A stretch of DNA of 64,000 nt from Tahibacter aquaticus (GTDB taxonomy: Bacteria > Pseudomonadota > Gammaproteobacteria > Xanthomonadales > Rhodanobacteraceae). The DNA lies in contig NZ_SNZH01000014.1 in assembly GCF_004363655.1 (NCBI RefSeq), forward strand, positions 62,001-126,000, read 5' to 3'. Shown piece after piece: positions 50,381 through 59,328 of this stretch; positions within the stretch are counted from its first letter, which is position 1; the number at the start of each line of letters is the position of its first letter. A program made the translations under genes and the position numbers. Under the pieces are notes generated by a model. The model searched no databases, was not told the DNA's origin, and was given only the letters and a program-made list of their open reading frames with translations.

Positions 50381-52819
50381 TCAGAACTGATAGCCCACTT
50401 CGACCCCGTACAGCCGCGGCGGCGTGATCGTCGCGTAGGTCGTACCGAAGACATCGGTGGTGTAGTTGCCGATGCCGTCGACATAGCGCTTGTCGAACAG
50501 GTTGTTGGCGAACGCCGCCACGCGCCAATGCTGCGAGGCATCGGTCCAGCCCAGGCGCAGGTCGGTGCGCTGCTGCGAGGTGCCGACGTCGAAGTTGGGG
50601 CTGATGCTGCAGTCGCCCTGCAGCTGCGAGTCGGCATTGCAGCGGCTGCGGCCGCGATAGGCGTGGCGCAGCGACAAGGTCACGTCGCCCGCGCTGGCCA
50701 GCTGCCAATGGTATTGCGCGCCCACCGAGAACGAGAAATACGGTTCGCCGGTGGCCTGGCCGGAAAGATCGGCACCACTGGGGGCGACCTTGTCCTTGAA
50801 GGTGGCATCGATGAAGGCTGCGTTGGCGTCGAGGCTGAAGCTTTTGCTCGGCTGCCATTGCACGCCGAAATCCAGTCCCCAGGCTTTTTCGTCGCTGGTA
50901 TCCACCAGATAGCGCGGCACGCCGCTGCCGGCACTGTTGGGGTCGAGGCGGATGGCCTGGCGGTCGGAATACACGTAGTAATAGGCCGACGCATTCCATT
51001 GCAGGTTTGCTTCGGGCACGACCTGCTTGATGCCGGTCTCCAGGTTCCAGACGTCTTCGTTGTCGAACTTCGCGCCGATGTCCAGGCTGTTGTAGCCGCC
51101 GGCCTTGTAGCCTTTGGCCAGCGAGGCAAACAGCATGGTGTCGGGCGTGGCATGGAAATCGAACACGAAGCGCGGGCTGAAATCGCTCCAGCTGTCCTTG
51201 TCGCGTACCTTCTGCCCTTCCAGCGTGCCATTGGCGAAGACGATGTCGCCGCCCGCGACGGCCAGGGCGAACATGGCCTGTTCCTGCAGTTCCGGCGGCA
51301 GTTCGCCGATCAGCGGCAGCAGTTGTGCAATGGTCGCGTCCAGCGTCGGCGCGCTGCGCGCTCCGTTGAACCAGCTGAATTTCTTCTCGTCGCGGGTATA
51401 GCGCAGGCCAACGGTGAAATTGCTGCGGTCCGACAGTTTCCAGATGGTGTCGCCGAACAGCGCGAAGGCCTGCGAATCGGCGGTATTGTCCACTTGTTCG
51501 CGCCAGCGGTGATCGAGCAGGCTGAGCGGCACGCCGAGCGAGCCGAGCACGTCGCTGAAATAGCCGAACAAGGTGCCGTCGGGCGTGGGCGCCAGCTGCT
51601 GGCTCAGGAACAAGGTGTCCAGGCTGTCGGTGAATACGTTCACTTGTGAAGTCTGCCTGGCTTTCTCGCGGTAGTAGCTGGCGCCGGCCACCCAGTTGAC
51701 GCGGCCGCTGTCGCCGGAAAACTTCAGCTCCTGGTAGAAGCTTTCGTTGTCCTCGATATTCGCCGTGTCCAGATACAGGTTGCGCCGGTTGGTGCCGTCC
51801 TCGTCTTCGCGGTTGACGCTGTCGAACTGGCGCCAGGCCGTGGTCGAGCTGATCTGGCCCCAGTCGGCCGCATGGTTGAGCGCCAGGGTGGCGCCGTCGA
51901 AAGTGCGCGATTCCTCGTTGCCTTCGACATCGTTGAACAGCGGCGCGTGGCGTGGGTCGAGATAGCTGTTCGGGTCTGGCGGCGTGGGCGGGCGGCCCGG
52001 CGCGGCGGGCAGCGGCACGATGCCGATAGCCGGGCGTGCGAGCTGGTCGAGTTTTTCGTGGTCCCAGGTCAGCGTGGCGTTGGTGGCGGAACTGATATCC
52101 CAGCGGAAGGCGGCGCGCGTGGCCCAGTTGTCCTCGCCGTTGAGATCCTTGCCGCTGGCCGCGTCGCTGAGCCAGCCGTCGGACTGGTTGCGCAGTGCGC
52201 TGACGCGCAAGGCCGTGGTTTCGCCCAGCGGGGTGTTGACCAGCCCTTCCACATAGCGCTGGCCGTCGTTGCCGAAGCGCGTGAACAGATGGCCTTCGAG
52301 TTCGCGCCCGGGCTGCTTGGTGATCAGCGATACCGCACCGGCGGCGCTGTTGCGGCCGAACAAGGTGCCTTGCGGGCCCTTTAGCACTTCGATGCGTTCC
52401 ACGTCGTTGAACGCGAGCACTGCGCCGCCGGAGCGTGCCGAATAGACGCCGTCGATGTACACGCCGACGGCCGGGTCGGTGCCGATGCCGAAATCGCCGG
52501 TGCTGATGCCACGGATGGCAAAGCGGGGCTGGGTCTTCTGGCCGCTGACGACCAGGCCTGGCACGAAGGTGGCGATGTCCTGCAGGTCGTAGGCAGCCGT
52601 GTCCTGGATCAGCTTGTCGTCGACGACCTGGATCGCAATGGGCACCTCCTGCAATTCCTGCTCGCGGCTCTGCGCAGTGACGACGACCCGCTCCAGCGTC
52701 GTGTCGTCGCCGGCGGGCGTGTTCTGCGCCAGCGCGCTGCCGGACGCGCCAGCAATGACGCAACCGCTGCACAGGGCGCTGCGCAGGCTTGTCACCAGAC
52801 CACGGCGATTCAATTTCAT
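50381..52819 (-). CDS. TonB-dependent outer membrane receptor
   Basis: 812 residues with a signal peptide and AGGAGG before the start. An early RVVVTAQSREQELQEVP TonB-box region precedes the plug domain (about 60-165, VPGLVVSGQ, GVYIDGVYSA, VERIEVLKGPQGTLFGRNS), then a 22-strand-type barrel ending in the aromatic YGVEVGYQF. It imports a scarce substrate with proton-motive force. No siderophore or vitamin genes are adjacent; the neighbours are a diheme cytochrome and a beta-helix lipoprotein, so the substrate may be linked to them. Confidence 0.92.
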   Translation of the reverse strand: MKLNRRGLVTSLRSALCSGCVIAGASGSALAQNTPAGDDTTLERVVVTAQSREQELQEVPIAIQVVDDKLIQDTAAYDLQDIATFVPGLVVSGQKTQPRFAIRGISTGDFGIGTDPAVGVYIDGVYSARSGGAVLAFNDVERIEVLKGPQGTLFGRNSAAGAVSLITKQPGRELEGHLFTRFGNDGQRYVEGLVNTPLGETTALRVSALRNQSDGWLSDAASGKDLNGEDNWATRAAFRWDISSATNATLTWDHEKLDQLARPAIGIVPLPAAPGRPPTPPDPNSYLDPRHAPLFNDVEGNEESRTFDGATLALNHAADWGQISSTTAWRQFDSVNREDEDGTNRRNLYLDTANIEDNESFYQELKFSGDSGRVNWVAGASYYREKARQTSQVNVFTDSLDTLFLSQQLAPTPDGTLFGYFSDVLGSLGVPLSLLDHRWREQVDNTADSQAFALFGDTIWKLSDRSNFTVGLRYTRDEKKFSWFNGARSAPTLDATIAQLLPLIGELPPELQEQAMFALAVAGGDIVFANGTLEGQKVRDKDSWSDFSPRFVFDFHATPDTMLFASLAKGYKAGGYNSLDIGAKFDNEDVWNLETGIKQVVPEANLQWNASAYYYVYSDRQAIRLDPNSAGSGVPRYLVDTSDEKAWGLDFGVQWQPSKSFSLDANAAFIDATFKDKVAPSGADLSGQATGEPYFSFSVGAQYHWQLASAGDVTLSLRHAYRGRSRCNADSQLQGDCSISPNFDVGTSQQRTDLRLGWTDASQHWRVAAFANNLFDKRYVDGIGNYTTDVFGTTYATITPPRLYGVEVGYQF

Positions 52820-52988
52820 GTTCCCCTCCTACTTATCGGGTTGTCGGCGAAGCGGCGTCCTGCCGCCTGTCCGAGCGAACGGCGCAAGCTGGGCTTGCAT
52901 GCTCTGTATATGGCCGCGCGCTGTAGCGTTCGGTCCGGCGGCAGTCCACCCCGGGACTGCCGTGCAACGTGCTGCAGATGGCGGTTTT

Positions 52989-54134
52989 TTAAATATCGCA
53001 ATTACCGGTTTGCGTGTTTATCCAGTCCTCGATCAGTTTTGCCCCTTCCTGGTGTGCGACGGAGCGCCCCAGCTCCGGCATCATCACGGCAGGATCGTCG
53101 CTTTGCATGCGGTAAAGCAGCACCGAGCCGGCGGCGTCGCCGGGCTTGATGTCGTACAGGCGGTTGCCGGTGCCTTTGCCCGCAGCCACCGGTTGCTTGC
53201 AGAAACCGAAATGGATGCCAGGTTCGGTGGCCATGTCCAGCGCCAGGCCGGACGTATTCGCCGGGCCCTTGGCGCTGTGGCAATGTCCACAATTTACGTC
53301 GAGGTAGGCGCGCGCGCGCGCATCCAGCGGCGCCGAGGCATCGCGCGCATCGGCCAGCCGCGGTGCTTGCGCTGGCTCCGGTGCGCCGTGCAGATAGCCC
53401 GCCTTGGTCCAGTGTGCGAGCTGGTTGGTTGTGCCGGCGGCATAGTCGAAGTCGCGGTTCAGGTGGCGCGCCTTGGGGCCTATCGGCTGCAGCACGCGGG
53501 CGAGGTTGTCGGTGTTGTGGCAGCTGGCGCACTGGTTCTGGTCGGGCACCTGGTACGCGACTTCCTCGTGTTGGCCTTGCGCATCGACCAGTTGCAGCGG
53601 AATCAGCGCGCCGATGCGCGTCAGCATGGCCTCGCTCTGGTCGTCGTTCCAGACATAGGGCAGGGCGATCCAGCCTTGCTCGCGCCGCACCAGCAGGCGT
53701 GTTTCGATCAGGCGCACCTGGCTCAGGTCGAGTTTTTCCCCGGCCAGCAGGCTGGTTGCCGGATCGCTGCGCAGTACGCGCTTGCCGTCCCAGCGCTGGC
53801 CGGCTGGCAAGGGGTAGTAGAAGGTCTTGCTGATGATGGTACCGACCGGAAAATCGAAGGCCGCCGTCGCCTGGTACTGCGCCGCCTTGCCTGGCGGCAT
53901 CCACAGCGTGCGCAGCTTGTGCGCATAGTCGGAGAACAGCGGCGTATTCAGGTCATACGGCAGCACGCTGGCATTCAGCGAGAGGCTCTTGCCGTCGTTG
54001 ACCAGTACATGCCAGTCGGACAGTTTCTGTGGCAGGCCGTCGGCGTGGAACTGCACCGGCGGCTCGCTGCGCTGGCAGCCGGCGGCGAGCAGGAACAGGC
54101 CGGCCAGGGCCGCGCGCCAAACCCATGTCGACAT
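52989..54134 (-). CDS. diheme c-type cytochrome lipoprotein (SO2930/HNE_0200-like)
   Basis: 381 residues with a lipobox (LLAAGC, Cys20). Two heme-attachment motifs, CASCH (about 203) and CGHCH (about 283), are present, plus a possible Met ligand in VMMPELG. This family regularly forms a gene pair with a parallel beta-helix lipoprotein; here that partner is 3 nt upstream. The function of the pair is unknown; periplasmic electron transfer is the obvious inference. Confidence 0.88.
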   Translation of the reverse strand: MSTWVWRAALAGLFLLAAGCQRSEPPVQFHADGLPQKLSDWHVLVNDGKSLSLNASVLPYDLNTPLFSDYAHKLRTLWMPPGKAAQYQATAAFDFPVGTIISKTFYYPLPAGQRWDGKRVLRSDPATSLLAGEKLDLSQVRLIETRLLVRREQGWIALPYVWNDDQSEAMLTRIGALIPLQLVDAQGQHEEVAYQVPDQNQCASCHNTDNLARVLQPIGPKARHLNRDFDYAAGTTNQLAHWTKAGYLHGAPEPAQAPRLADARDASAPLDARARAYLDVNCGHCHSAKGPANTSGLALDMATEPGIHFGFCKQPVAAGKGTGNRLYDIKPGDAAGSVLLYRMQSDDPAVMMPELGRSVAHQEGAKLIEDWINTQTGNCDI

Positions 54135-54137
54135 CGA

Positions 54138-55361
54138 TCAACCCCGGCCCAGGTCGATGGCCGGCAGCTTGGGCAAGGTGCAGCGGAACGGCGCTATGTC
54201 GGTGGTGGGGCTGTCGTAACCGTTCGGGCCGTCGGCGTTGATCACGCCGGACACGCCGTCCAGGCAGATCTCCGGGCCGCGCGCCTGGCCGTCCACTTTG
54301 CGCTCTTTGTTGAAATAGCCGTCCCAGAGCACATCCGGAAACGGCGTGGTCAGGCCCATCGAAGCCACGCGCAGTGCCTTCAGGTCGATGCCGTCGGGGG
54401 AATTGCCGCCGCCCTTGAGGCGGTTGCCGTAGATGTAGATGCGCTCGGGATAGGGATCGAAGCCCGAGGCCATGCTGGAATCCTTGTAGCCGGTGGAATA
54501 CACGCTGGACACGATGATGTTGGCCGTGGCGTTGTCGGCAATGTCGTTGTCGAACACTTCCACGTCGTCGTTGGAATTGATCACCATGCCCGAGCCGGCC
54601 GGCACGCTGGCCACCGGTGTGCCCTTGGCGCCGAAATTGCCCGTGTTGTTGCCGACGATCTGGTTCTTGTAGACGCGGATCTGGCCACCCTGCTGCGACA
54701 GTGCCGGCATGTTGAACACGAGGATGCCGCCGGTGTTATTGGTGGCGACGTTGTCGTAGACATCGGCGTTGATGGTGTTCTCGATCTCGATGCCGGCAAC
54801 ATTGGACTCGGCCCTGTTGCGCCGCACGATGACGTCCTTGGACTGGCCGACGTAGATGCCGGCGTCCGATGCCGCGATCGCGACCGAATCCTCGATCAGC
54901 ACGTTCGTTGTCTTCACCGGATACAGGCCGTAGGCGCCGTTCTTGGTGCTCGGCCCGTTGGTCCACTGCACTTTGACGCCCCGGATGGTGACGTGATTGG
55001 ACTCGCTGATTTTGAGTCCGTCGCCCTTGGAGTCCTCGATGGTCAAATTTTCGATGGTGAAATTGTCGCCATTCACCAGCAGGCCTTCGGCACCGGCTTT
55101 CTGTCCCTTGAAGCTCAGTACGCTCTTGTCCATGCCTGCACCGCGGATGGTGATGCCGCTGGCACGCAGGGTCAGGCTGCGGTCGAAGGCGAAGCGGCCC
55201 GCGGGAATCTCGATCACGTCGCCGGGCTTGGCGTCCAGCAGCTTCTGATGCAGCGTGGCGGCATAGCTCGTGTCTGCCGCGGGCTGGGCCGCATTCTGGC
55301 CAGCCTCGCCGCAGGCGCCGAGCAGGGCGGCGAGAGCAAACACGGGTATACATTGACGCAT
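54138..55361 (-). CDS. parallel beta-helix lipoprotein, partner of the diheme cytochrome
   Basis: 407 residues with a lipobox (LLGAC). The body has repeated short strands such as GITIRGAGMDKSVLSF, FTIENLTIEDSKGDGLKI, DAGIYVGQSKDVIVRRN and GIEIENTINADVYDN, i.e. a right-handed parallel beta-helix with the early APAGRF-like IPAGRFAFD region. Start 55361 gives the lipoprotein signal; the longer open frame runs into the divergent regulator gene and is artefactual. Such proteins commonly bind or cleave polysaccharide, but no catalytic residues are evident. Confidence 0.87.
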   Translation of the reverse strand: MRQCIPVFALAALLGACGEAGQNAAQPAADTSYAATLHQKLLDAKPGDVIEIPAGRFAFDRSLTLRASGITIRGAGMDKSVLSFKGQKAGAEGLLVNGDNFTIENLTIEDSKGDGLKISESNHVTIRGVKVQWTNGPSTKNGAYGLYPVKTTNVLIEDSVAIAASDAGIYVGQSKDVIVRRNRAESNVAGIEIENTINADVYDNVATNNTGGILVFNMPALSQQGGQIRVYKNQIVGNNTGNFGAKGTPVASVPAGSGMVINSNDDVEVFDNDIADNATANIIVSSVYSTGYKDSSMASGFDPYPERIYIYGNRLKGGGNSPDGIDLKALRVASMGLTTPFPDVLWDGYFNKERKVDGQARGPEICLDGVSGVINADGPNGYDSPTTDIAPFRCTLPKLPAIDLGRG

Positions 55362-55472
55362 GGCGCGCTCCAGGCTGGGATTCCATGAAGTCTTGTGCGT
55401 TCGCAGCGCCACAATCGAGGGCGCCAGCGGCATACTAGGGGGGGCAAAACGGCCAAGGGGCAGAGCGCGGAA
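55362..55472. promoter_or_regulatory. divergent promoter region of the beta-helix/cytochrome unit and araC gene
   Basis: 111 bp between two divergent starts. It must contain both promoters and probably the binding site of the AraC regulator. A run of seven G near 55440 and GGCGCC near 55416 are the only conspicuous features. Confidence 0.4.
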
Positions 55473-56513
55473 ATGGTGCAGAACAGCAACGCGATCGACG
55501 ATCCGCGCCTGTCCGTCGCGAACCTGCCGACCAATATCCTGTGCAGCCTGGTGCAGCTGGCCGAAGAGCGCGGCATCGACGCGCAGCCCTGGTTTGCCGG
55601 ACTGGGACTTACAGCTGGCGATGTATGCGACCCCAGTGCGAGGGTGTCCTATCGTCAAGCCGTAGCCATCATCCGCCGTGCGATGCAGTCGCTGCCCGAT
55701 CCCAATCTCGGACTGCTGCTGGGACGGCGCCAGGACATCGGCAATTTCGGCCTGCTCGGCCTGGCCATGAAAACGGCGCGCAATTTTCTCGAAGCCGTCG
55801 GCATCGGTATTACCCACCAGCGCGCGACCGGCGCGCTGATGGAGTTGCAGGTCGAACAGGTGGCCGCCGAGGAAATTGCCCTGCTCGCCCGCGTACCCCT
55901 GTACGACGCGGCCGTGCTGCCTTTCCTCTGCGAGGAAATGTTTGCCAGCGTGCTCGCGGTGATCCGCGAGCTGCTCGGCTCGCACTTGCGTCCGCTGCGG
56001 CTGGAATTCGCCTATGCACAGCCGGCCTATGTGGCTGAGTATCACGAACTGTTCCAGTGCGAACTCAAATTCGGCCGGCCGCACAATTGCCTGGTGATCG
56101 AGTCACGTTGGCTGACACAGCCGTTTCCGAGCTACAACCCGGTCACCGCGCGCCAGGCGCAGGCGGCACTGGCGCGGGAAATCGAGTCCAGCCGCAGCAG
56201 CCAGAGCGAAACCGCTGCCGCGGTTGAGCGTCAATTGCGCCAGCGCGTCAGCCAGAACCCGCGCCTGCTCGACATTGCCGAAAACCTGTACCGCAGCGAA
56301 CGGACCTTGCGCCGGCAGCTGGCCGACGAAGGCGCCAGTTTCACCATGATCCACGACCGGGTGCGCTGCGAGCGGGCGCTGGAATTGCTGCGCGATGCGT
56401 CGTTGAGCATTGCCGATATTGGATCGAAAGTCGGCTTTGGCGATGTGCGGGAGTTTCGCCGCGCATTCAAGCGCTGGACCGGCAGAACCCCTACCGACGT
56501 GCGGGGGCACTGA
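55473..56513 (+). CDS. AraC-family transcriptional regulator
   Basis: 346 residues with the OruR/ArgR-like N-terminal ligand-binding region (about 30-200) and a C-terminal AraC double helix-turn-helix (about 265-345: SERTLRRQLADEGASF, LSIADIGSKVGFGDVREFRRAFKRWTG). The start at 55473 (MVQNSN) was preferred over an upstream frame. It is divergent from the beta-helix/cytochrome unit, so it probably controls that unit in response to a small molecule. Confidence 0.9.
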   Translation: MVQNSNAIDDPRLSVANLPTNILCSLVQLAEERGIDAQPWFAGLGLTAGDVCDPSARVSYRQAVAIIRRAMQSLPDPNLGLLLGRRQDIGNFGLLGLAMKTARNFLEAVGIGITHQRATGALMELQVEQVAAEEIALLARVPLYDAAVLPFLCEEMFASVLAVIRELLGSHLRPLRLEFAYAQPAYVAEYHELFQCELKFGRPHNCLVIESRWLTQPFPSYNPVTARQAQAALAREIESSRSSQSETAAAVERQLRQRVSQNPRLLDIAENLYRSERTLRRQLADEGASFTMIHDRVRCERALELLRDASLSIADIGSKVGFGDVREFRRAFKRWTGRTPTDVRGH

Positions 56514-56992
56514 TTTTTTTCGCCGATATTTCGCCGTTCTTTTTTGCACGACAGGGAGCAGGATGGTAGCGGTGACGAGGATCCGAAGCGCGTTTGCGCG
56601 GCCACGGAATCTTTGCCTGCCCGGCGCAATCTGCCACTGGTGCAATGCGGCATTGCCGTCGGCAGCGGCCTGAACGACACACCGCTGGCGAATTGTCGCC
56701 TGTCGACGTGCCGCAGTGCTTTTCTTTTTGCCGGCACTGCTGGCGAACGTTGCGCTCAAGGCGTTTGTTCCGCCGCAATGCAGCAAAATTCACAACGTCT
56801 TTTGTCCGTATTTCCCCCCATGGCTTACCGCTCCTGCCCTCGCTAGGCCGGGCATTGCGGCGAAGACTGCGGCTACTTCGCGCCGGGCTCGCCGGGCGGA
56901 GCACCGTGCCAGTGGAGGCTGGCCGGACCGACCGGCTCTGGGGGAGCCGGATCACCTGACGAAAGTCATGTCCTTTCCTGGAGGCAGTGACA
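56514..56992. other. intergenic region, no gene seen
   Basis: 479 bp. T-rich runs (ATTTTTTTCGCC directly after the araC stop and TTCTTTTTTGC at 56539-56549) could help end that transcript. The 3' part must contain the promoter of the esterase. No gene is supported. Confidence 0.45.
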
Positions 56993-58390
56993 ATGCGTAA
57001 GCATGCTTGCTTGGCCGCACTGGCCGGCACTTTGGCGGTGGCTGCAACGGCGCCGGTGCAGGCCGAACTCGGCGACTATTCGGTCTGGCAGACCATGGTC
57101 AACCTGGTTTCGCCGCCGCGGCCGGACAACCCGGTGACCGCGGCCCAGCGTACCGGACCGTATCCGCTGCTGTCGAATCCGGCCGGTTTCGGCGACGGTT
57201 TCCGTCCCGGCGCGTACGGCGAATGGCAGACCGTACAGCTGGCGCCGCAGACCGGTGCCGTCTGCGGCAACGGTTCGCCGTACAAGTTCTTCGTCAACCG
57301 CGTGGCGAATACGCGCAACACCATCGTCTACATGGAAGGCGGCGGCGCGTGCTGGGACTATGCCAGCTGCACCGGCCAGACCGGTATACGCGGCGCGCGC
57401 AATCCGAACGGTATTGCCGACGACTACATGTCGCTGCTCAATCCCGGCGCCAGCCTGGTCAGCCCGTTCGTGACGCGGGTCAGTCCGTTCGAGTCGGTGA
57501 AAACGCAAAACTGGAATATGGTCTATGTTCCGTATTGCACCGGCGACATCTACAGCGGCGACCGCGTCGCGGTATATCCCGACCCGAGCAATGCCAATCC
57601 GCCGCTGATCTGGCACCACAACGGCGTGCGCAATACGCGGGCGGTGATTTCCTGGCTCAAGGACAACCTGCCGCGGCCTACGCAGATGCTGTCGACCGGT
57701 TGCAGCGCCGGCGGCGCGGGCAGCCTGACCAACTACGCCGCGGCGCGGCGCGATCTGGCGCCGGACCGCGGCTATCTGATCGACGATTCGGGCCCGGTGT
57801 TTTCCTCGCCCACGGGCGGCAACGCAGCCAGCTACCCGTCGCTGCCGCTGGCCACGCATATCCGCAATGTCTGGGGCCTGGACGCGGCCGGCGGGCCGGT
57901 GTCGTACCTGCTGGCGAACCTGCCGACGCTCAATACCAGCGACCTGGGCACCTTGTACAACGCCTTGTCGGCGCGCTTTCCGAATGATCGCCTCGGCCAT
58001 ACGCATTTCTGGAAAGACCTGAATTTTTCCAGTTATTCGTATGAACGCTTCTATCCGGAGATCGCCAATGCACCGACCCCGGCGGCCAAGGAAGCGCTGA
58101 TCCATGCGCGCTGGGACATCGATACGGGCCGCCTGCGCAACACGCTCAACGGACTGGCCAATTTCGGCGGCTATTTCCCCCAGTACCGCGCACTGAACGA
58201 AAGTCACTGCACCACCATCGTCGATTTCAAGAACGGCGATGTGCAGGAACGCAGCCTGCAGCTGAAGAATTTCATCGACAGCGTGCTGGACGGCTCGGGC
58301 GCCGTGCTGGATGCGAGCGAAGCGAGCGACGCGGCGGACAGGGCCAAGGCGTTCAATCTGCTGTACTGGACCATCGACCAGTTGCTGTAA
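56993..58390 (+). CDS. secreted pectinacetylesterase/Notum-family hydrolase
   Basis: 465 residues; GGAGG 8 nt before the ATG, signal peptide at 1-25. The oxyanion-like loop YMEGGGACWDYASC, the nucleophile elbow GCSAGGAGS (Ser about 237) and late His in LNESHCTTIVDF fit the pectinacetylesterase/Notum alpha-beta hydrolase family, which removes acyl groups from sugars or lipids. Bacterial members are extracellular and some hydrolyse short esters. It precedes a foldase-like gene by 47 nt. Confidence 0.85.
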   Translation: MRKHACLAALAGTLAVAATAPVQAELGDYSVWQTMVNLVSPPRPDNPVTAAQRTGPYPLLSNPAGFGDGFRPGAYGEWQTVQLAPQTGAVCGNGSPYKFFVNRVANTRNTIVYMEGGGACWDYASCTGQTGIRGARNPNGIADDYMSLLNPGASLVSPFVTRVSPFESVKTQNWNMVYVPYCTGDIYSGDRVAVYPDPSNANPPLIWHHNGVRNTRAVISWLKDNLPRPTQMLSTGCSAGGAGSLTNYAAARRDLAPDRGYLIDDSGPVFSSPTGGNAASYPSLPLATHIRNVWGLDAAGGPVSYLLANLPTLNTSDLGTLYNALSARFPNDRLGHTHFWKDLNFSSYSYERFYPEIANAPTPAAKEALIHARWDIDTGRLRNTLNGLANFGGYFPQYRALNESHCTTIVDFKNGDVQERSLQLKNFIDSVLDGSGAVLDASEASDAADRAKAFNLLYWTIDQLL

Positions 58391-58397
58391 CCACAGG

Positions 58398-58427
58398 GGC
58401 GAAGACGCGGCGGGCCGCGTCTTCGCC
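58398..58427 (+). other. 13-bp intercistronic hairpin
   Basis: GGCGAAGACGCGG (58398-58410) pairs perfectly with CCGCGTCTTCGCC (58415-58427) around CGGG. It occupies most of the gap between the esterase stop and the next start, ending 10 nt before the ATG, so it may reduce expression of the downstream gene. Confidence 0.6.
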
Positions 58428-58437
58428 GGGAAATCGC

Positions 58438-59115
58438 ATGAAGCCAATTTCCTTATTCGCGCTGACCGGCGCCCTCGCTGCCTGCGTCGTCGCGGCCTGG
58501 TTGTGGCGGCTGAACCCGTCCACGCAGCAGCAGACATCGCTGCCGGCAGCGCCGGCGGCCGGGCAGCGGGTGCCAGCGGCCAGCGGCGGCAGTCAACCTG
58601 CGGGCGTGCACGTAGCGGCACTTGCCGATGGCGAAGCGGCACCGCCGGATGCGCTGCTGCAGACACCGGAAGCCAAGGCGTGGCTGCAGCGCCAGGCGTT
58701 CGAACAGAATGCGCGCCGTTTCTTCGCCGGCGCGGCCGGGCTTGATGCGGCCACGCGCGTGGCCCAGGCCAAGGCTATCGAAGCCGATGTCGATGCCTAC
58801 GAACAACGCCGTCAATTGTCGGCCGGCGAGGCGATGAATCTGCGCCTGGGCCTGGTCCAGGCGATCGAGGCCGACGAAGGCCGTCGCGCCGAGCGCATGG
58901 CGGAAATCGTCACGCGCTACGAACTCGATGCGCAGCAGCGCGAGGCGCAGTGGCAGCAACAGCAGAACCAGGACGCCTCGTTCCTCCAGTACAAATCGCG
59001 CGAGCCGATCGTGGTTGCCGAAGTGATGGCAATGGCCACGATTCCCGGTGGCCTGAGCCGCGATGAATACCTGCGCCAGCGCCTGCAGGCAGAGCGGGAA
59101 GCGGCGATGCGGTAG
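58438..59115 (+). CDS. membrane-anchored helical protein, lipase-foldase-like
   Basis: 225 residues. One N-terminal membrane anchor (about 5-24), a Pro/Ala-rich linker, then an all-helical charged domain (ALIQ-like helices, QAKAIEADVDAYEQRRQL, RMAEIVTRYELDAQQREAQW). This layout matches lipase-specific foldases (LifO type), which fold a co-encoded secreted lipase. Its position 47 nt behind the esterase suggests a foldase for that enzyme. No signature residue of the family could be confirmed, so the assignment is tentative. Confidence 0.6.
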   Translation: MKPISLFALTGALAACVVAAWLWRLNPSTQQQTSLPAAPAAGQRVPAASGGSQPAGVHVAALADGEAAPPDALLQTPEAKAWLQRQAFEQNARRFFAGAAGLDAATRVAQAKAIEADVDAYEQRRQLSAGEAMNLRLGLVQAIEADEGRRAERMAEIVTRYELDAQQREAQWQQQQNQDASFLQYKSREPIVVAEVMAMATIPGGLSRDEYLRQRLQAEREAAMR

Positions 59116-59162
59116 GTTGTGGGGCAACTGCGACGTCGAGGTATTTGTATAAACCCAAAACC

Positions 59163-59325
59163 TGGGTTGGGGTACAACCCTCATCATCGAAAGATTCCCG
59201 GAAATCGTCTTCCTGGCCAAGCGATTTTGTCTTTTCTCGCCCCGGCATGCCTCGGCTCGGCGGGGTCTCCGATCGACAAACGCTTTGCGGAAATACCTCG
59301 ATGTTGAGGTTTGCACCCCAACCTG
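59163..59325. mobile_element. MITE-like palindromic element, copy A
   Basis: 163-bp element with imperfect terminal inverted repeats of about 35 bp; the left end reads GGTTGGGGTACAACC and the right end, reverse-complemented, GGTTGGGGTGCAAACC, both followed by a CATCGA box. No transposase frame inside. It ends 4 nt before the stop of the PHB-depolymerase-type gene, so it sits between convergent genes. A copy with related ends is at 63107-63287. Confidence 0.6.
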
Positions 59326-59328
59326 TAC

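Noticed and set aside
54138-56084. Extended beta-helix gene reaching into the AraC gene
   Set aside because: The extension is antisense to the AraC coding sequence, and a lipoprotein signal begins at 55361.
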